40,990 bases of DNA from Planctomycetota bacterium (GTDB taxonomy: Bacteria; Planctomycetota; Planctomycetia; Gemmatales; Gemmataceae), in NCBI GenBank assembly GCA_026692965.1, contig JAPLNF010000336.1, positions 12,038 to 53,027 on the forward strand, given 5' to 3'. Shown here piece by piece: positions 7,823 to 19,821 of the stretch (position 1 is the stretch's first letter; every line of letters begins with the position of its first letter). The notes under the pieces were generated by a model. That model saw only the letters and a list, made by a program, of their open reading frames with translations. It made no database searches and had not been told where the DNA came from. Position numbers and translations under genes: made by a program.

Positions 7823-9455
7823 ACAATTTCAAGACCGCATCGACGCTAAAGAAGTCGGTAGGGTTTTAGAAGTTGGCGATGGAATTGCCCGTGTCTACGG
7901 CCTTACAGGTGTAATGGCCGGAGAAATGGTTGATTTTCCTCGATCTGGTGTTAAAGGCTTGGCCTTTAATCTCGAAGAAAATTCCGTTGGTGTTATTATC
8001 TTAGGCAGATACCTAGATATTAAAGAAGGCGATGAAGTTCTAACCACCGGAGCTTTGTTACGTGTTCCTGTAGGTGATGCCTTGATTGGCCGTGTTGTAG
8101 ATCCCCTTGGTGTTCCCAAGGATGGAAAAGGCCCAATTATTACAAACCTCACCCGTGCTGTTGAGTCCAATGCTCCAGGTGTAGCTGGTAGGCAACCTGT
8201 TGATGAGCCAATGCAAACCGGTATTAAAGCGATCGATGCTATGACTCCTGTGGGTCGTGGTCAGCGCGAACTTATCATCGGCGATCGTAAGACAGGTAAA
8301 ACCACAATTGCTCTCGATACCATCATTAATCAAAAAGGTAACGGGGTGATTTGCGTTTATGTTGCTATCGGTCAAAAAGATTCTACCGTTGCTAAAGTGG
8401 TTGAGATCCTCAAGGCAAATGGTGCAATGGATTACACCATTGTGGTTGATGCTAGTTCTGCAGATCCAGCTCCGTTGCAATATATTGCGCCTTATGCTGG
8501 TTGTGCGATGGCTGAATACTACATGTATGAAAAAGGCATGGCAACGCTTTGCGTATACGATGACTTAAGTAAACAAGCAGCAGCTTACCGTCAATTATCA
8601 CTACTTATGCGCCGTCCTCCTGGTCGTGAAGCATATCCTGGTGATATTTTTTATGCACATTCGCGTTTGCTTGAACGTTCAGCAAAACTTGCAGAGCGTT
8701 ACGTAATTGTTGACAAGAACTCTGATGAATCAAAAGTTACAGACGATTGGGGCGTTAACCGTGATGAAGCGGGTAAAGGTGTAGTTTATGTTGGTCCAGC
8801 AGGAAAAGAGCATGCGTTAAAACATGATCTTCCTAAGCACCCAAATCATAAACTTGCTAAAGTTGGTACCTCCGGCGGTTCGTTAACTGCTCTTCCTATT
8901 ATTGAAACTTTGGAAGGTGAAGTATCTGCATACATTCCAACCAATGTGATTTCGATTACCGATGGGCAAATTTATTTGCAAGGTTCTTTGTTTAATGCAG
9001 GTGTTAGGCCTGCGGTTGATGTGGGTATCAGCGTTTCCCGCGTGGGTGGTAAAGCTCAGATTTCAGCAATGAAGCAAGTATCGGGTGGCTTGCGATTGGA
9101 TCTTGCCTCGTTTAGAGAGCTTGAAGCTTTTGCGCAACTAGGAACTGAACTTGATAAAACATCCCAGTCGCAGTTGGATAGAGGGTACAGCGTTGTTGAA
9201 ATATTAAAGCAACCACCCTACAAGCCAATGAATGTTGCTGATCAGGTAATGATTATTTATGCTGCAACAAAAGGCTTTTTAGACAAAGTTGAAAGGTCAA
9301 AAGTTCAGGCTTGGGAACTTCAATTCCTAGCCTACATGAAAGAACAGAAACCTGAAGTTCGAAACGCTTTGATAAGCGAAAAGAAATTGTCTCCAGATCT
9401 TGTCAAAAAGTTGGAAGCATCGATTAATGAATTTGGTTTTCAGTTCAAAGGCTAA
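7773..9455 (+). CDS. atpA: F1Fo ATP synthase subunit alpha
   Basis: GDRKTGKT Walker A; full-length alpha homology; ATG at 7773 ([19 protein letters not shown]). Confidence 0.97.
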   Translation: MRFKADEIASVLQKEIEQFQDRIDAKEVGRVLEVGDGIARVYGLTGVMAGEMVDFPRSGVKGLAFNLEENSVGVIILGRYLDIKEGDEVLTTGALLRVPVGDALIGRVVDPLGVPKDGKGPIITNLTRAVESNAPGVAGRQPVDEPMQTGIKAIDAMTPVGRGQRELIIGDRKTGKTTIALDTIINQKGNGVICVYVAIGQKDSTVAKVVEILKANGAMDYTIVVDASSADPAPLQYIAPYAGCAMAEYYMYEKGMATLCVYDDLSKQAAAYRQLSLLMRRPPGREAYPGDIFYAHSRLLERSAKLAERYVIVDKNSDESKVTDDWGVNRDEAGKGVVYVGPAGKEHALKHDLPKHPNHKLAKVGTSGGSLTALPIIETLEGEVSAYIPTNVISITDGQIYLQGSLFNAGVRPAVDVGISVSRVGGKAQISAMKQVSGGLRLDLASFRELEAFAQLGTELDKTSQSQLDRGYSVVEILKQPPYKPMNVADQVMIIYAATKGFLDKVERSKVQAWELQFLAYMKEQKPEVRNALISEKKLSPDLVKKLEASINEFGFQFKG

Positions 9456-9476
9456 TATTGGTTAAGGTGTTTAATT

Positions 9477-10358
9477 ATGGCAAAAACTCGTGAACTTGTG
9501 GTTCGAAGAAAAGCGATCCGCAATATTCGCAAGATAACCCGAACCATGGAACTTATCGCCACTGCGCGTTTTAAGAAAGCCATGGATCGGACTGTTGAAG
9601 CAGCAGCTTATACTAAGAAAATAGCTGAGATTGCCGCTGAACTTTCTGCGTCTGCTCAGGATGTAACTCATCCTCTTTTGGTAAATCGCGAAAAAATCTC
9701 CAGGAGAATTTTGCTCGTTATCTGCTCTAACAGAGGCCTTTGCGGTGGTTACAACGCTGGCATCTTGAGGGAAGCGACCAATAGTTTAAATGCTGCTAAA
9801 TCTAGGGGAGAAGAAACTCTTTTAGAACTTAGCGGTAAGCGAGCGATTTCATTTTTTAAGTACCAGCAAATTGTTCCTGTTGCCACTTACATCAACTTTG
9901 AAGATAAGCCTAGATTTGATGAGGTCGAACCTCTTGCAGATAAATTTATCCGTGAATTTGTTGCTGGTAATGTTGATGCTGTTGATGTTGCCTATATGAA
10001 GTTTTTGAACCCAGCAAGACAATTTCCGGTTGTTGAAACTATCCTGCCTTTTGCAAAACCTACTGAATCTTCTTCAACTGCTGTTAAGAAGAACGATAAT
10101 ATCAGTTACGAGTTTTTGCCTAGCGCGGAAGAAATTCTTGCTGAACTTCTTCCTCAGGCATTTAAAGCTTCACTTTTCAAATGTTTTCTTGATGCTGCAG
10201 TTAGCGAGCAAATTGGAAGACGCGTGACTATGAAAGCCGCAACCGAAAATGCAGATGATATGATCAAAGCAATTTCCTTGCTTTATAACAGAGCTCGACA
10301 AGCTCAGATTACCAAGGAGATTTCTGAAATTATCGGTGGCGCTGCTGCGCTTGAATAA
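9477..10358 (+). CDS. atpG: F1Fo ATP synthase subunit gamma
   Basis: RRKAIRNIRKITRTMELIATARFKKA, CSNRGLCGGYN, RRVTMKAATENADDMI...NRARQAQITKEISEIIGGAAAL. Confidence 0.96.
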   Translation: MAKTRELVVRRKAIRNIRKITRTMELIATARFKKAMDRTVEAAAYTKKIAEIAAELSASAQDVTHPLLVNREKISRRILLVICSNRGLCGGYNAGILREATNSLNAAKSRGEETLLELSGKRAISFFKYQQIVPVATYINFEDKPRFDEVEPLADKFIREFVAGNVDAVDVAYMKFLNPARQFPVVETILPFAKPTESSSTAVKKNDNISYEFLPSAEEILAELLPQAFKASLFKCFLDAAVSEQIGRRVTMKAATENADDMIKAISLLYNRARQAQITKEISEIIGGAAALE

Positions 10359-10397
10359 GTTTTGATAAAAATCCGGGTTCTTATGATTTTTGACTAG

Positions 10398-11867
<1,470 letters not shown>

Positions 11868-11870
11868 ACC

Positions 11871-12272
11871 ATGGCAGAAAACAATTCCAAACTTCATTGT
11901 GTTGTTGTGACACCCGAAAAAGCCTTGGTTGACCAAGAATCTGATTCTTTGGTTATACCTTTGTTTGATGGCGAAATGGGCATACTTCCTAATAGAGCTG
12001 CCTTAGTTTCGAAGCTTGGGTTTGGTTCCCTTCGTATTCGTAACGGCTCCACTGATTCCTTTTTCTTTATTGAAGGTGGAACGGTACAAATCTCGAATAA
12101 TATTGTTACATTGTTGACCCCAAGGGCCACGGAGCTTTCAGCTTTGGATGTTAATTCTGCCAAAGCTATTATTGATTCAACTCTTGAAGGTAAAACATCA
12201 AGCGAGCGTTCAAAGCTTAAAGATCGAGCCCGCGCAATTGTTCGTGCAAGTGCCAAATTAAACAGAAAGTAG
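11871..12272 (+). CDS. atpC: F1Fo ATP synthase subunit epsilon
   Basis: VVVTPEKALVDQESDSLVIPLFDGEMGILPNRAALVSKLGFGSLRI. Confidence 0.93.
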   Translation: MAENNSKLHCVVVTPEKALVDQESDSLVIPLFDGEMGILPNRAALVSKLGFGSLRIRNGSTDSFFFIEGGTVQISNNIVTLLTPRATELSALDVNSAKAIIDSTLEGKTSSERSKLKDRARAIVRASAKLNRK

Positions 12273-12287
12273 TCCTTACTTTTCTGT
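12262..12287. terminator. Candidate bidirectional stem-loop terminator between convergent atpC and glgX
   Basis: ACAGAAAGTA / TACTTTTCTGT arms (one bulged T) with short loop, overlapping the atpC stop codon. Confidence 0.4.
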
Positions 12288-12289
12288 CT

Positions 12290-14344
12290 TTACTTGTCTG
12301 ATAACAATACCAAGCAAGACTTTGCCTCCACCGGATAAATGCTTTCAAAAGCGACATTTGGCGCTTCATGGAAGCTTACGATATCGAGTGGCGAAGCTTT
12401 CGCAGTATCGATAATTCGGCGCCATGGCCTTCCTGTTGGTGAAGCAGGGATTTTACATTCAGCGGGTTCATTTCCAGAATTCATAGCGACAAAGAAATCT
12501 GCATCAGTTTCTCTGCCGGTTTTTAAACCATTTAAAGCAAAAGCAAGGAATGTACTATCGGTTGAAAAATCAGGGTTTAAAGGTGTAATTCCGTGCCAAA
12601 TAACATCTCCAGTCTTCATAAAAGTTCGTCTTCTTAACGCTGGATGCGCGAGTCGCAATTTGATTATTTCTTGAGTGAAGCGATGGAAATCGGAGTTTTT
12701 TTCCAGGAAGGACCAATCAGTCCAGCTAATTTCATTGTCTTGGCACCAAGCATTATTATTTCCTTTTTGAGTGCGTAGAAATTCATCGCCAGCAAGCATC
12801 ATGGGAACACCTTGCGAGATAAACAAGGTTACATAAAAGTTTCTGACCTGTCTTTTTCTTAATCCTAGGATGTAGGGATCATTTGTTGGTCCTTCTTCCC
12901 CGCAATTCCAGCTGAAATTTTCGGAACAACCATCATTGTTCCCTTCGCCGTTCCGAAAGTTATGCTTTACATTGTAAGTCACAAGATCCCAGAGTGTGAA
13001 CCCGTCATGGCAGGTAATAAAATTTAAACTATGTCGAGGTTTTCGCCCTGAAGATTCGTATAAATCGGAACTCCCGCAAATACGAGTGGCAAGCAAGGAG
13101 GCCAGTCCTGGTTCTCCTCGCCAAAACCTGCGAATATCATCGCGATATTGGCCATTCCACTCACTCCATCTTCTACCGTATGGGAAAAGTCCAACCTGAT
13201 ACAACCCAGCAGCATCCCATGGTTCAGCAATTAATTTGGTGTCAGCAAGCACGCCATCTTCGGCAATCATTTCTACGATTGGTGGTTCCACCAAAACATT
13301 TCCGAGATAATCTCTGCCTAGTATTGATGCGAGGTCGAAACGTAAACCGTCAACATTCATGTCTGCAACCCAGAAACGCAGACTGTTTGTAATCATTTCT
13401 CGTACGACCGGATGATTACAGTTTAATGTGTTACCGCACCCGGAAAAATTAAAGTAATTCCCATCTTTGTCTACCATGTAATAAGTGGAATTATCTAATC
13501 CTCGAAAACTGTAAGTCCTACCGCGATGATTTCCTTCACCGGTGTGGTTAAAAACCACATCCATAATGACTTCAATTCCTGCCATATGAAATGCATGAAC
13601 CATTTTTCGAAATTCAACAATGTGTTGGTTTATATTTCCCACACTTGCGTATGAAGTTTTAGGCGCATTAAATGAAATAGTGTTATAGCCCCATAAATTG
13701 CGGTGTTTTTTGCCAGTAGCGGGGTCAAAAAAGGGGCAGTCATTTTCATCAAATTCATGAACAGGTAAAAGTTCGATTGCTGTTATACCTAGGTTTTTTA
13801 AGTATGGGATTTTTTCTATCAACGCATCAAAAGTTCCAGGATTGACAGTCATGGAAGTTGGATGGCATGTAAATCCGCGCACATGAACTTCGTAGATGAT
13901 GCTGTCTTCCATGGGAGTGCATAGATGCGTGTCTTCCATTTGTGGGATTTCGTTATTTGTAAAAACACTTAGCCTTGAAGTGTGGTGGGCCATCGTTTCA
14001 TCATTAACTCCCCATTCCGATCCCCCGGAAATAGTTTTGCATTGAGGATCTAAAAGAAGGTGTTCAGGATCAAATCGATGTATAGGTGACTGGGGGCCAT
14101 TTACTCTCCAACCATAGCAAAAAGATTCGGGCAGGCCTTCAACAGCAATATGCCAATGATCCCCTGTTCTACTTTTTCTTGGGTGTAGAACTATCTCTGC
14201 AATGGGTTCTTTGGATTCGAGTGTGAATAATGCAAGATGAACCTCAGTCCCGTGCCTGCATAGTAATGCAAAATTAATGCCATTATTTAATGGCGTGGCA
14301 CCAAGAGGCAGGCATTTCCCACGGGATAGTTTTAATGGAGTCAT
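12290..14344 (-). CDS. glgX: Glycogen debranching enzyme (GH13, GlgX type)
   Basis: 684 aa; DVVFNHTGEGN, DGLRFDLASILGRD, LIAEPWDAAG, NFITCHDGFTLWDLV. Confidence 0.93.
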   Translation of the reverse strand: MTPLKLSRGKCLPLGATPLNNGINFALLCRHGTEVHLALFTLESKEPIAEIVLHPRKSRTGDHWHIAVEGLPESFCYGWRVNGPQSPIHRFDPEHLLLDPQCKTISGGSEWGVNDETMAHHTSRLSVFTNNEIPQMEDTHLCTPMEDSIIYEVHVRGFTCHPTSMTVNPGTFDALIEKIPYLKNLGITAIELLPVHEFDENDCPFFDPATGKKHRNLWGYNTISFNAPKTSYASVGNINQHIVEFRKMVHAFHMAGIEVIMDVVFNHTGEGNHRGRTYSFRGLDNSTYYMVDKDGNYFNFSGCGNTLNCNHPVVREMITNSLRFWVADMNVDGLRFDLASILGRDYLGNVLVEPPIVEMIAEDGVLADTKLIAEPWDAAGLYQVGLFPYGRRWSEWNGQYRDDIRRFWRGEPGLASLLATRICGSSDLYESSGRKPRHSLNFITCHDGFTLWDLVTYNVKHNFRNGEGNNDGCSENFSWNCGEEGPTNDPYILGLRKRQVRNFYVTLFISQGVPMMLAGDEFLRTQKGNNNAWCQDNEISWTDWSFLEKNSDFHRFTQEIIKLRLAHPALRRRTFMKTGDVIWHGITPLNPDFSTDSTFLAFALNGLKTGRETDADFFVAMNSGNEPAECKIPASPTGRPWRRIIDTAKASPLDIVSFHEAPNVAFESIYPVEAKSCLVLLSDK

Positions 14345-14453
14345 ATTTGGTATTTTGCCACCGCAGTTAAATTTTGATCATTGAAAGATATTAAAATATA
14401 AAAGAACATTGGCTATTGTGTGTCAAGAATACTTAAAAGACCAAGAAATATAC

Positions 14454-14480
14454 TTGCATTTTTTCAAATAACTTTATAAT
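14454..14480 (+). promoter_or_regulatory. Candidate sigma70-like promoter for rho
   Basis: TTGCAT (14454-14459), 15-nt spacer, TATAAT (14475-14480); about 180 nt upstream of rho. Confidence 0.4.
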
Positions 14481-14658
14481 CTAATTTAGTCAGATTTATT
14501 TATAGTTGTTCAAGATAAACCACCTTAACTGGTTATTTAACCAAGCAACAAAGCACAGTGGTCGTTATTGAGCTAATTTTATGACCTTCCAGGTTTAATA
14601 TTCTTGTTAAAACATGTATCACTTTTAATTTTTTAAAGTCCCCAATGGAGGATTAATT

Positions 14659-16068
14659 ATGTCCGTCGCACGCGGCGACGAAGGGATGGGCAACCTAGCT
14701 AGGAAAAGAGTAATTCGCAAATCTCCAGAACAAGCTTCCCCTTCAAGCAGTAATGAATCGAGTCAACCGGCACAACCTGAAACTCCAGTAGTTAAGGTGC
14801 AAACCAGCACACGGCTTGATGATTTGTATAGGCTTCCAATGCCTAAACTTTTTGCGCATGCCGAAAAAGAAGGCATTGCTGAACACACAGGGATGACCCG
14901 TGTACAGTTAATTGTGTCGGTAGTTCGCAGACAAATCGAACGTGGTAATGCCGTCAAAGGTTCCGGAACATTGGAAGTACTGCCGGATGGATATGGTTTC
15001 CTTCGTAGCGCAGCACATAATTACCTTGCTTCCCCAGAAGATATTTATGTTTCCCCAAGTCAAATCCGAAGGCTTGGTTTACGCACTGGCCTTATGGTTG
15101 AAGGCCCTATTCGCTTGCCGATTGAAGGGCAGGACAATTTCGCTTTGATGCAAGTGGAACTAGTGCAAGGTCGTGCTCCAGATGAGCGAGCTCGTCCTAT
15201 TGTTTTTGAAGATCTAACCCCACTTCATCCGAATAAAAGACTTTTTCTTGAAACTTCAAATGGAGAGCTTTCAACCAGAGTTGTTGACTTAATTACCCCC
15301 ATTGGTAAAGGTCAGCGTGGCTTGATCGTTTCTCCGCCAAGAGCTGGTAAAACTGTTCTTTTAATGCGGATTGCCCAAGCTATCAAACAGAACCACCCAG
15401 ATGCATATTTGATTGTTCTGCTTATTGATGAACGCCCTGAAGAAGTTACAGAAATGGTTCGTTCTGTTGCTAGTGCCAACGCTGAAGTTGTAGCTAGTAC
15501 TTTTGATGAGCCTTCAACTGATCATGTGCATGTCAGTGAAATCGCAATGGAAAAAGCAAAAAGATTGGTAGAAGACGGCAGGGATGTGATTATTCTTTTG
15601 GATTCAATCACAAGGCTTGCGCGGGCTCACAATTCCGAAGCGCCATCCGGTGGTAAATTACTCAGCGGTGGTCTTGATTCTAATGCAATGCAAAAACCTA
15701 AACGATTTTTTGGTGCTGCCCGAAATATCGAAAATGGTGGCAGCCTGACTATTCTTGCAACCGCATTAATCGATACCGGGTCAAGGATGGACGAAGTTAT
15801 CTTTGAAGAATTCAAAGGCACTGGCAACATGGAAGTTCATCTCGACCGAAAGTTGGTAGACAAACGAGTATGGCCAGCGATTGATATTAATCGGTCTGGT
15901 ACTCGAAAAGAAGAATTGCTTATGCACCCCGATGAATTGGATAGAGTCAGGGCTCTTCGCAGAGTGCTTGCGGATATGCATCCAGTTGATGCGATGGAGT
16001 TGATGGTGTCTAGGCTTAAGAAATGCAAAACAAACGCTGAATTTCTTATGAATATGAACATGGCTTAA
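14659..16068 (+). CDS. rho: Transcription termination factor Rho
   Basis: [81 protein letters not shown]. Confidence 0.97.
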   Translation: MSVARGDEGMGNLARKRVIRKSPEQASPSSSNESSQPAQPETPVVKVQTSTRLDDLYRLPMPKLFAHAEKEGIAEHTGMTRVQLIVSVVRRQIERGNAVKGSGTLEVLPDGYGFLRSAAHNYLASPEDIYVSPSQIRRLGLRTGLMVEGPIRLPIEGQDNFALMQVELVQGRAPDERARPIVFEDLTPLHPNKRLFLETSNGELSTRVVDLITPIGKGQRGLIVSPPRAGKTVLLMRIAQAIKQNHPDAYLIVLLIDERPEEVTEMVRSVASANAEVVASTFDEPSTDHVHVSEIAMEKAKRLVEDGRDVIILLDSITRLARAHNSEAPSGGKLLSGGLDSNAMQKPKRFFGAARNIENGGSLTILATALIDTGSRMDEVIFEEFKGTGNMEVHLDRKLVDKRVWPAIDINRSGTRKEELLMHPDELDRVRALRRVLADMHPVDAMELMVSRLKKCKTNAEFLMNMNMA

Positions 16069-16084
16069 TTCGCCAGGATTTTAG

Positions 16085-17575
16085 ATGGATCTTGATTCAA
16101 AATACCTGAAATTAAAAGCGCATTTTAAGAATGCCCGGGTTATTGAATCTTGTGCCGAGTTAATAGGTTGGGATGAAAGAACGAATATGCCCCCCGGCGG
16201 GGCAGACCTTCGTGCCCTTCAGAATTCTGCCCTTTCAAAATTACACCACGAACTTGTTACTGATTCTTGGCTTGGCGATGCCTTGATGGAACTTGCTTCG
16301 GAGTCTGCCGCCTTCCCTGCAGATTCTGACATGAGTGTAAATGCAAGGGAATGGCTTCGTGTATTTACCCGCGCAAATAAAATCCCCGTTTCTTTGGTTC
16401 AAGAACTATCAACAACTTTTGTTTATTCTCAACAGGCTTGGCAGGAAGCTAGATCTCAAAACAATTTCAGCTTGTTTCAACCATGGCTTGAGAAAATCAT
16501 TAATCTTAAAAGGCAGGAAGCGAAGTGCCTTGCGAATGGTCAGGCAAGTTATGATGCCTTGCTAGATGATTATGAACCAGGTGCAACTTCTATAGAGTTG
16601 GATTCAATTTTTTATCCGTTAAAAGATTCGATTATCAGAGTATTAAATAATTGCTCAAAAGAAAATAATCGCAGCTTGATTTTGGGTAACTACCCAGAAC
16701 AAAAACAAAAGATTTTTAGCGAAATTATCGCAGGATATTGTGGGTTTGATTTTAATGCAGGCAGGCTTGATACAACTGCGCACCCTTTTTGCTGTGGTAT
16801 CGGGCCAGGCGATTGTAGGATTACTACTCGATTTAACCCTTCAGATTTTTCATCAGGTCTATTTGGTGTTTTGCATGAGGCAGGACATGGTTTGTATGAG
16901 CAAGGTTTAGATCCGGATCATTTTGGATTACCGACTGGAACTGCTGTTTCTCTTGGTATTCATGAGTCACAATCTCGCCTTCTTGAAAATCAAGTTGGAA
17001 GATCTTTGGAATTCTGGCGTTTTATTTACCCGCTTGCTATTAAATTTTTCCCTGCACAATTAGCCCATGTATCTTTAAATGATTTTCATAAAGCTATTAA
17101 TCAAGTTCAACCAGGTTTTATCAGGGTGGATGCTGATGAAGTCACTTACAATCTTCACATCATCTTTCGTTATGAACTTGAAAAAGATTTGATTTCAGAA
17201 ACCCTTTCCATCAAAGACCTACCTGAAGCATGGAATTCTAAGATGGAAACTTATTTGGGTTTGAAGCCTAAAAACGACGCTATGGGATGCTTGCAAGACA
17301 TCCATTGGAGTGCTGGCCTTTTTGGGTATTTCCCTACTTATCTTTTGGGAAATCTTTATGCTGCACAATTTGTTGCTAAAGCTAAAAAGGAAATATCTTG
17401 GAATGAAAATACCCTTAACGCTGATATTCTTTTTGAATTACGCCAGTGGCTTAAAAAAAACATCCATGTTCAGGGTAAAAGATATCTGCCCGGCAAACTT
17501 TGCGAAAAAGTAACAGGGCAAAAACTTGATAAAGTATTTTTCGAACAATACCTTTCACAAAAATTTAATTCTTAA
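16085..17575 (+). CDS. M32-family metallocarboxypeptidase (carboxypeptidase Taq type)
   Basis: LFGVLHEAGHGLYEQGL (HExxH), GIHESQSRLLENQVGRSLEFW, HPFCCGIGPGDCRITTRF. Confidence 0.95.
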   Translation: MDLDSKYLKLKAHFKNARVIESCAELIGWDERTNMPPGGADLRALQNSALSKLHHELVTDSWLGDALMELASESAAFPADSDMSVNAREWLRVFTRANKIPVSLVQELSTTFVYSQQAWQEARSQNNFSLFQPWLEKIINLKRQEAKCLANGQASYDALLDDYEPGATSIELDSIFYPLKDSIIRVLNNCSKENNRSLILGNYPEQKQKIFSEIIAGYCGFDFNAGRLDTTAHPFCCGIGPGDCRITTRFNPSDFSSGLFGVLHEAGHGLYEQGLDPDHFGLPTGTAVSLGIHESQSRLLENQVGRSLEFWRFIYPLAIKFFPAQLAHVSLNDFHKAINQVQPGFIRVDADEVTYNLHIIFRYELEKDLISETLSIKDLPEAWNSKMETYLGLKPKNDAMGCLQDIHWSAGLFGYFPTYLLGNLYAAQFVAKAKKEISWNENTLNADILFELRQWLKKNIHVQGKRYLPGKLCEKVTGQKLDKVFFEQYLSQKFNS

Positions 17576-17581
17576 ATTTAT

Positions 17582-17962
17582 CTAATCAAATATAAACGAT
17601 GTTTGCATTACTATTTCTTTTAATTCGTCATTATTAAAAGGCTTGCAAATTACCTTGTGGCTTTTCAATGCAGTATTTGTTGCGTGGTTTTTATCTGCCG
17701 TCATTAAAACAACTGCAGTAATATTTTTTTTGAGCAACATTTCGGCTAAAGTGATCCCATCAATTCCAGGTAATGAAATATCAATCAATGCGAGAGTTGG
17801 TGTAATCATATTGACTACACGGATCGCTTCTTCAGCAGAAGAAACAGATAAGATTTTACAACCCCATTTTGATATGCTTTTTTGGATTATAAGCCGTGTT
17901 GATGTATCATCTTCCACGAGCAAAATTGATTTTTCTGATTCATGCATAATTGGCCTTTTCAA
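17582..17962 (-). CDS. Stand-alone CheY-like receiver domain protein
   Basis: LLVEDD, LIDISLPGIDG, LMTAD, CKPF: phospho-acceptor Asp, Thr and Lys all present; no output domain. Confidence 0.9.
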   Translation of the reverse strand: MKRPIMHESEKSILLVEDDTSTRLIIQKSISKWGCKILSVSSAEEAIRVVNMITPTLALIDISLPGIDGITLAEMLLKKNITAVVLMTADKNHATNTALKSHKVICKPFNNDELKEIVMQTSFIFD

Positions 17963-18083
17963 CAGATTTATGATTTATCTACAGAATTTAAATTTGTTTA
18001 AGAAATTAAAATATAAGGCTTTATGAATATTAATGTTTAGACAATAATAATAAAGCAATTAATAAATTTAATTAGGGGTTAAC

Positions 18084-19775
18084 ATGGGATTTAAACAATT
18101 ATCCTCAATTCTTTTGATTTTGCTTTTAATGAAAAACAATGTTTTTGGTGATCAAAACATGGATAAAGCTGTTAAAAGTTTTCTTGATAAACACGAATTG
18201 GTAATGCGCCCATTAGAAATCGCTGCAAACCTTGCTTGGTGGAATGCAAATACCACGGGAAGTTCATCCGATTTTGATAAAAAAGAAAAGGCCCAAAATA
18301 AAATTGATGAGGCCTTAGCTAATGCTAACTTGTTTCAAGAAATTAAATCTTTAAAAGATAATAAAGCAAAAATAACCGACCCAATCCTTTCCCGAAGTGT
18401 TGATGTATTGTTTTTGATTTATCTTGAAAAACAAGTTCCTTTAGATTTACTAAAAAAATCTTCAGCATTATCAAATAAGGTTGAACAATCTTTTAATTCT
18501 TTCAGGCCAGTGATTCAAGGAAAAGATAGTACTGAAAATGATGTTAGGGGCATATTAAAGAATTCTCTTGATTCCAATCTTCGTCAAGAAGCTTGGGAAG
18601 CTGGTAAAAAGGTTGGGAATATCCTTGAGAATGATTTGAAAGAACTTGTATCCACTAGAAATCAAATAGCTCGTCATTTGAAATTTTCGAATTATCACGA
18701 AATGCAGCTTTTTTTAAACGAACAAAAGGCTAGCGATTTAATTAAGATTTTTGATCAACTTGACGATCTTACCCGTGAGCCTTTTCAGCAAATTAAAGAT
18801 GAAATTGATTCTAAGTTGGCATTGAATTACAAAATCAAAAAAGAACAATTGCAAGCATGGCATTACCATGACCCTTTCTTTCAAGAAGCGCCTGCTATCT
18901 TTGGTATAGATTTGGATGGTCCGTTTAAAAAAGCCGATTTACTTGGATTATCACAGAAGTTTTATAAAGGAATTGGACTTCCTATTGATCGCGTTATTGC
19001 TAATAGCGATTTGTATGAAAAAAAGGGTAAAAGTCCTCATGCGTTCTGTACCGATATTGATAGATCAGGTGATGTAAGGGTTCTTGCAAATGTTAAACCA
19101 GATGATTATTGGGCATCCACTCTTTTGCATGAATTTGGTCATGCAGTTTATAGTTCGAACAATAATAATATTCCCGCTTCTTTACCTTATCTTTTAAGGT
19201 CTGAGTGTCATATTTTGACAACTGAAGGTGTGGCAATGATGTTTGAACGTTTGACAAAGAGGTCTTCGTTTTTAAAGGCAATGGGTTTAAAAGTTGAAGA
19301 TTCTGAAGGGTTTGATGCTGCTGCATCGAAAAATCTTAAAAACCGTTTATTGATTTTTTCAAGATGGTGCCAAGTGATGCTTCGTTTTGAAAAAGGGATG
19401 TATGAAGATCCAAAGCAAGATTTGAATTTGTTATGGTGGAATTTGGTTAAGAAATACCAAGGTATTTCCATGCCTGTGGATCGGAAATCTGCTGATTATG
19501 CTAGTAAGATCCACATTGTAAGTGCCCCTGTCTATTATCATAATTATATGCTTGGCGAACTATTTGCTTCGCAAGTACATCACGCCATCACCAAGGACTT
19601 ATATCCTGGTAAATCGCCATCAGAAGTTATATATGAGGGAAATTTAAAGGTTGGTGAGTTTATGCGTACCAAGATATTTTCATCAGGGAAGTCTCTGCCG
19701 TGGGATGAATTAGTTAAGTTTGCAACTGATAAACCATTAAGTGCGGAAGCATTTTCATTGGATTTTAAAAAGTAA
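18084..19775 (+). CDS. Secreted gluzincin metallopeptidase, M2/M3-like
   Basis: N-terminal hydrophobic signal; STLLHEFGHAVY (HExxH) and downstream TTEGVAMMFE; NLAWWNANTTG region resembles bacterial M2-type proteins. Confidence 0.75.
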   Translation: MGFKQLSSILLILLLMKNNVFGDQNMDKAVKSFLDKHELVMRPLEIAANLAWWNANTTGSSSDFDKKEKAQNKIDEALANANLFQEIKSLKDNKAKITDPILSRSVDVLFLIYLEKQVPLDLLKKSSALSNKVEQSFNSFRPVIQGKDSTENDVRGILKNSLDSNLRQEAWEAGKKVGNILENDLKELVSTRNQIARHLKFSNYHEMQLFLNEQKASDLIKIFDQLDDLTREPFQQIKDEIDSKLALNYKIKKEQLQAWHYHDPFFQEAPAIFGIDLDGPFKKADLLGLSQKFYKGIGLPIDRVIANSDLYEKKGKSPHAFCTDIDRSGDVRVLANVKPDDYWASTLLHEFGHAVYSSNNNNIPASLPYLLRSECHILTTEGVAMMFERLTKRSSFLKAMGLKVEDSEGFDAAASKNLKNRLLIFSRWCQVMLRFEKGMYEDPKQDLNLLWWNLVKKYQGISMPVDRKSADYASKIHIVSAPVYYHNYMLGELFASQVHHAITKDLYPGKSPSEVIYEGNLKVGEFMRTKIFSSGKSLPWDELVKFATDKPLSAEAFSLDFKK

Positions 19776-19821
19776 TACTACTATTTAAATGTATAAGGTT
19801 GTTGTTTTAAAAGGTGAATGA

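Noticed and set aside
8058-8480. Antisense ORF of 140 aa inside atpA
   Set aside because: No recognisable domain or start context; lies opposite strongly conserved atpA, so it is a shadow ORF.
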